A DNA stretch of 7,792 nt from Fimbriimonadaceae bacterium (GTDB taxonomy: Bacteria > Armatimonadota > Fimbriimonadia > Fimbriimonadales > Fimbriimonadaceae): assembly GCA_947447315.1 (NCBI GenBank), contig CANFJD010000131.1, forward strand, positions 1-7,792, written 5' to 3'. The notes beneath the pieces are model-generated. The model saw only the letters and a list, made by a program, of their open reading frames with translations, did not search any database and was not told the DNA's origin. The translations under genes were made by a program, and so were the position numbers. This document shows, in pieces, positions 6,746 to 7,792 of the stretch; positions within the stretch are counted from its first letter, which is position 1; each line of letters starts with the position of its first letter.

Positions 6746-7792
6746 TTCCTAGCGAGGAGCGACGCGCGGAGTGGGTTTTGCTTTTCTGCGTCTTGCTCGA
6801 CCTTCTTGGTTTCGGCATGATCATCGCCGAATTCCAGCTTTTTGCGGAACGCTTGGTTCCAAAAGGCTGGCCAGTGGGGATGATCGTCGGTGCTATCCTG
6901 GCCAGCACCTTCATCGTGCAAGTTTGGGCGAGCCCACGGTGGGGAGCATGGAGCGACCGCGTCAATCGACGCTACGCTTTCGTCACCGTAAACGCCATTT
7001 CGGGCAGCTCGATGGTTCTGTATGCACTGAGCCAAAACCTACCGATGCTTCTCGCCAGTCGGCTTTTAAGCGGCATCGGCGCGGCCAATGTCGCCATCGC
7101 GCAGGCGTACGTGACGAGTCTCTACTCCGGACCATCCCGCACCGCCGCTTTGGGGCGTCTTTCCGCTTCGATCAATGCGGGGCTCATTCTTGGACCGGCC
7201 CTCGGCGGATTCATTTCGCACCAATTCGGGCACGGAATGGTGGGATTTGTCGCGGGCGGATTCTCGCTGCTTGGCACGCTGCTGGCGTTCGCTACGCTTC
7301 CGGACCGTAAACCAGAAGCGACGGCTGACGCGACCCCGAAGAAAACCGGCAACATCGCCATTCTCCGCGAGTTTCCCGACCTCCGGCCACTCATTTTAGT
7401 TGCGACCGTGGCGTGGATTTCACTCGCGACGCTAGAGGGCACTTTTCTGCGCCTAATCCATCGCCTTTTTCAATACGACAGTCGCGAATTTGGCCTCATT
7501 TTTAGCTACGAATCGCTCCTGGGGTTTTTGATTGCGGGCTTCCTCCTGCCGATCTTGATTAAACGATTGGGAGAGCGAAACCTGTTGCGAATGGCATATC
7601 TCACGCAGGGTCTCGGGCTGGTTCTGAATCCCTTTGCTGGCGTATTCGGATTGCCGCCCCTGATTATCCTCTTTGCCGCCAGTACGGTGTATTCACTCGG
7701 CGCTAGCTGCGCGAACCCGACCATTAATGGGCTCGCTAGTCAGATGTTGCCAGAGGCACGACACGGCGAGCTTTTTGGCTTGCTGCAGAGCA
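6742..7792 (+). CDS. Major facilitator superfamily transporter, DHA1 (TetA-like) type, 3' partial
   Basis: A frame begins with GTG at 6742, overlapping the MscS-like stop (GTGA), and stays open to the right edge; 350 residues are visible of a usual 390-420. The first helix contains LDLLGFGMII (residues 19-28), as in DHA1 drug:proton antiporters. Motif A follows helix 2 as GAWSDRVNRR (68-77). RLLSGIGAANVAIAQAY (107-123) matches motif B with its conserved arginine, and NAGLILGPALGGF (145-157) is motif C, the antiporter motif. A polar central loop (about 190-210) separates the two six-helix halves. The protein is therefore a likely proton-coupled exporter in the cytoplasmic membrane; the substrate is unknown, and a drug resistance role is only one possibility. 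No internal ATG would keep helix 1, so GTG is the best start; only a weak AGG lies upstream, consistent with coupling to the channel gene. The usual prolines after LD..G.G are replaced (AEFQ). Confidence 0.88.
   Translation, partial: MIPSEERRAEWVLLFCVLLDLLGFGMIIAEFQLFAERLVPKGWPVGMIVGAILASTFIVQVWASPRWGAWSDRVNRRYAFVTVNAISGSSMVLYALSQNLPMLLASRLLSGIGAANVAIAQAYVTSLYSGPSRTAALGRLSASINAGLILGPALGGFISHQFGHGMVGFVAGGFSLLGTLLAFATLPDRKPEATADATPKKTGNIAILREFPDLRPLILVATVAWISLATLEGTFLRLIHRLFQYDSREFGLIFSYESLLGFLIAGFLLPILIKRLGERNLLRMAYLTQGLGLVLNPFAGVFGLPPLIILFAASTVYSLGASCANPTINGLASQMLPEARHGELFGLLQS

Noticed and set aside
6742..7792. Tetracycline-resistance gene (tetA)
   Set aside because: Motifs A, B and C only place the protein in the DHA1 family; it sits in a chromosomal-type operon without a tetR-like neighbour, so a drug-specific name is not supported.

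Overview
The window looks like a chromosomal segment from a free-living, moderately GC-rich bacterium (GC a little above half, by eye). TTG and GTG starts are likely for two of the genes. There are no phage, insertion-sequence, CRISPR or RNA-gene signatures. The style of the first gene, a large secreted-type glycosidase with a carbohydrate-binding module spliced into its barrel, resembles genes I associate with Armatimonadota, Planctomycetota or Verrucomicrobiota. I cannot assign the organism from this sequence alone.

Left part (1-3102, + strand): the 3' portion of a clan GH-A (GH5-like) glycoside hydrolase is open at the left edge. Ten bases after it comes a sugar kinase of the phosphotransferase (APH) superfamily that resembles N-acetylhexosamine 1-kinase (NahK). 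Together they suggest a small saccharolytic operon: an exported enzyme cuts a polysaccharide or glycoconjugate, and a cytoplasmic kinase phosphorylates a released sugar.

Middle (3092-4843, - strand): a 583-residue membrane-anchored DUF3352 protein of unknown function runs convergently to the kinase. The two stop codons are crossed, giving an 11-bp tail-to-tail overlap.

Right part (4915-7792, + strand): after a 71-bp divergent intergenic region comes a tightly packed run of three membrane-protein genes. They encode a DUF554 (YdfK/YqgA-type) integral membrane protein, an MscS-family mechanosensitive channel (11-bp overlap) and a DHA1-type major facilitator transporter (4-bp GTGA overlap, cut by the right edge). 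The overlaps indicate one transcript and translational coupling. A role in solute efflux or osmotic balance is a reasonable inference, but the actual substrates are not visible.

I see no defence system, mobile element or other plainly unprecedented system. The points most worth a second look are the glycosidase domain insertion, the glycosidase-kinase pair, the DUF554-MscS-MFS operon and the uncharacterised DUF3352 protein. Coding density is very high: the only intergenic stretches are about 10 bp and 71 bp, so no gene-free region exceeds 300 bases.
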